Made by a program: the position numbers and the translations under genes. The notes under the pieces are model-generated. The model was not told the origin of the DNA. It searched no databases and saw only the letters and a program-made list of their open reading frames with translations. Shown piece after piece: positions 63,785 through 64,000 of a stretch of 64,000 nt of DNA (position 1 is the first letter of the stretch; every line of letters starts with the position of its first letter). The DNA is from Agrypnia vestita (lineage: Eukaryota > Arthropoda > Insecta > Trichoptera > Phryganeidae), in contig JADDOH010010177.1 of the NCBI GenBank assembly GCA_016648135.1, positions 28,245-92,244 of the forward strand, written 5' to 3'.

Positions 63785-64000
63785 TTAAATCAAATTAATT
63801 AATCAATTAGAAAGACATACAGAAAAATCTAATTCACGAAAAATTGATCAATTAATAAAAATAAGAACTACATATAAGGTCGATATATTCACGGAAACAT
63901 AGAGGGTTGCTATAGCTTGGTGGTCAGAGCACCGGCCCCGGAAAGGAGGTGACCTGGGTTCGAATCCCAGTAGTAACCTAATATTTTTTCGTGAATTATT
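63785..64000. mobile_element. TIR element carrying a tRNA-like core (T2), cut by window end
   Basis: The left arm TTAATTAATCAATTAGAAAG, ACATACAGAAAAATCTAATT, CACGAAAAAT matches T1's arm. After the tRNA-like core the sequence ATTTTTTCGTGAATTATT starts the mirrored right arm and runs off the window. The region before the arm (GTGAAGTTG...AAAGTTCTGTGAATT) also matches the flank of T1 (11900-11935), so the unit may be longer than the TIRs. Confidence 0.65.
63906..63977 (+). tRNA. tRNA-like sequence in T2 (SINE-type head or pseudo-tRNA)
   Basis: It has the exact 72-base geometry of a tRNA. The acceptor GTTGCTA/TAGTAAC pairs (one G-T). The D arm is GCTT...GAGC, and the T arm CTGGG-TTCGAAT-CCCAG is perfect. 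A and B boxes for RNA polymerase III are intact. The anticodon stem (CCGGC against AGGAG) does not pair and T33 is missing, so decoding is not expected. Confidence 0.55.

Noticed and set aside
1..64000. CRISPR arrays, operons, ribosome binding sites, bacterial terminators
   Set aside because: Nothing of the kind is visible, and the window is clearly eukaryotic in repeat content.

Overview
This is an A+T-rich eukaryotic window, most likely from an arthropod and probably an insect. I base that on the repeat content: several non-LTR retrotransposon families with simple-repeat 3' tails, tRNA-derived SINEs, palindromic MITEs, Helitron-like ends, and Penelope-like element (PLE) debris. It holds no intact host gene that I can recognise. 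Nearly all open frames in it are chance frames or decayed reverse transcriptase (RT). It reads as one long, heavily nested intergenic or intronic repeat landscape. Family, identity and age statements rest on reading the sequence by eye, without alignments or database searches.

Non-LTR (LINE-type) remains. Two copies of a CR1/Jockey-like C-terminal family with (TAA)n tails lie at 2110-3055 and 48885-49342; the first is split by another LINE. An RTE-like RT lies at 13922-14895, and its 3' end recurs nested at 59338-59531. A second RT family with (ATG)n tails lies at 43080-44340, with a 3' fragment at 14903-15055. Two very similar copies of a Jockey-like family face opposite ways at 15683-16540 and 45270-46062. 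A family with (GTTA)n tails has five 3' fragments (19345, 23018, 32725, 47745, 61480), and an RT fragment at 38405 may belong to it. A family with (TTGAA)n tails has two copies (27345, 59740).

Small dispersed elements. There are five copies of one tRNA-derived SINE (4168, 23782, 36569, 41733, 55453). About twelve copies of a repeat marked by the palindrome AAGTGATCACTT are present, two of them fused head to head into a 174-bp-arm hairpin at 35024-35389. A TA-flanked palindromic MITE family is best preserved at 31871-32381. Single TIR elements lie at 4440-5431, 18215-19130 and 44831-45142. Helitron-like 3' termini lie at 28577, 37190 and 62982; the second contains a 30-bp minisatellite. A probable 216-bp solo LTR with an ACACA duplication lies at 51395-51610.

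The most unusual content is a set of fold-back elements in which a short motif resembling a hammerhead ribozyme core (CTGANGA, stem, GAAAC, then GTT) sits in or beside inverted arms. At least five sequence families show it: A at 9162, 30921, 35870 and 50745; B at 12171; C at 38908; D at 59046; E at 48066. Two family A copies also carry coding remnants that look like the C-terminal GIY-YIG endonuclease part of a PLE protein, which ties the group to Penelope-like retroelements. A second structural oddity is a TIR-bounded element carrying a tRNA-like sequence, present twice (11946-12155 and 63785 to the window end).

Four G+C-richer, apparently low-copy patches (20600-20990, 33960-34760, 46090-46330, 48500-48720) are the only places where host exons might lie. 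The best candidate is a 125-bp exon-like frame on the minus strand at 34057-34181.
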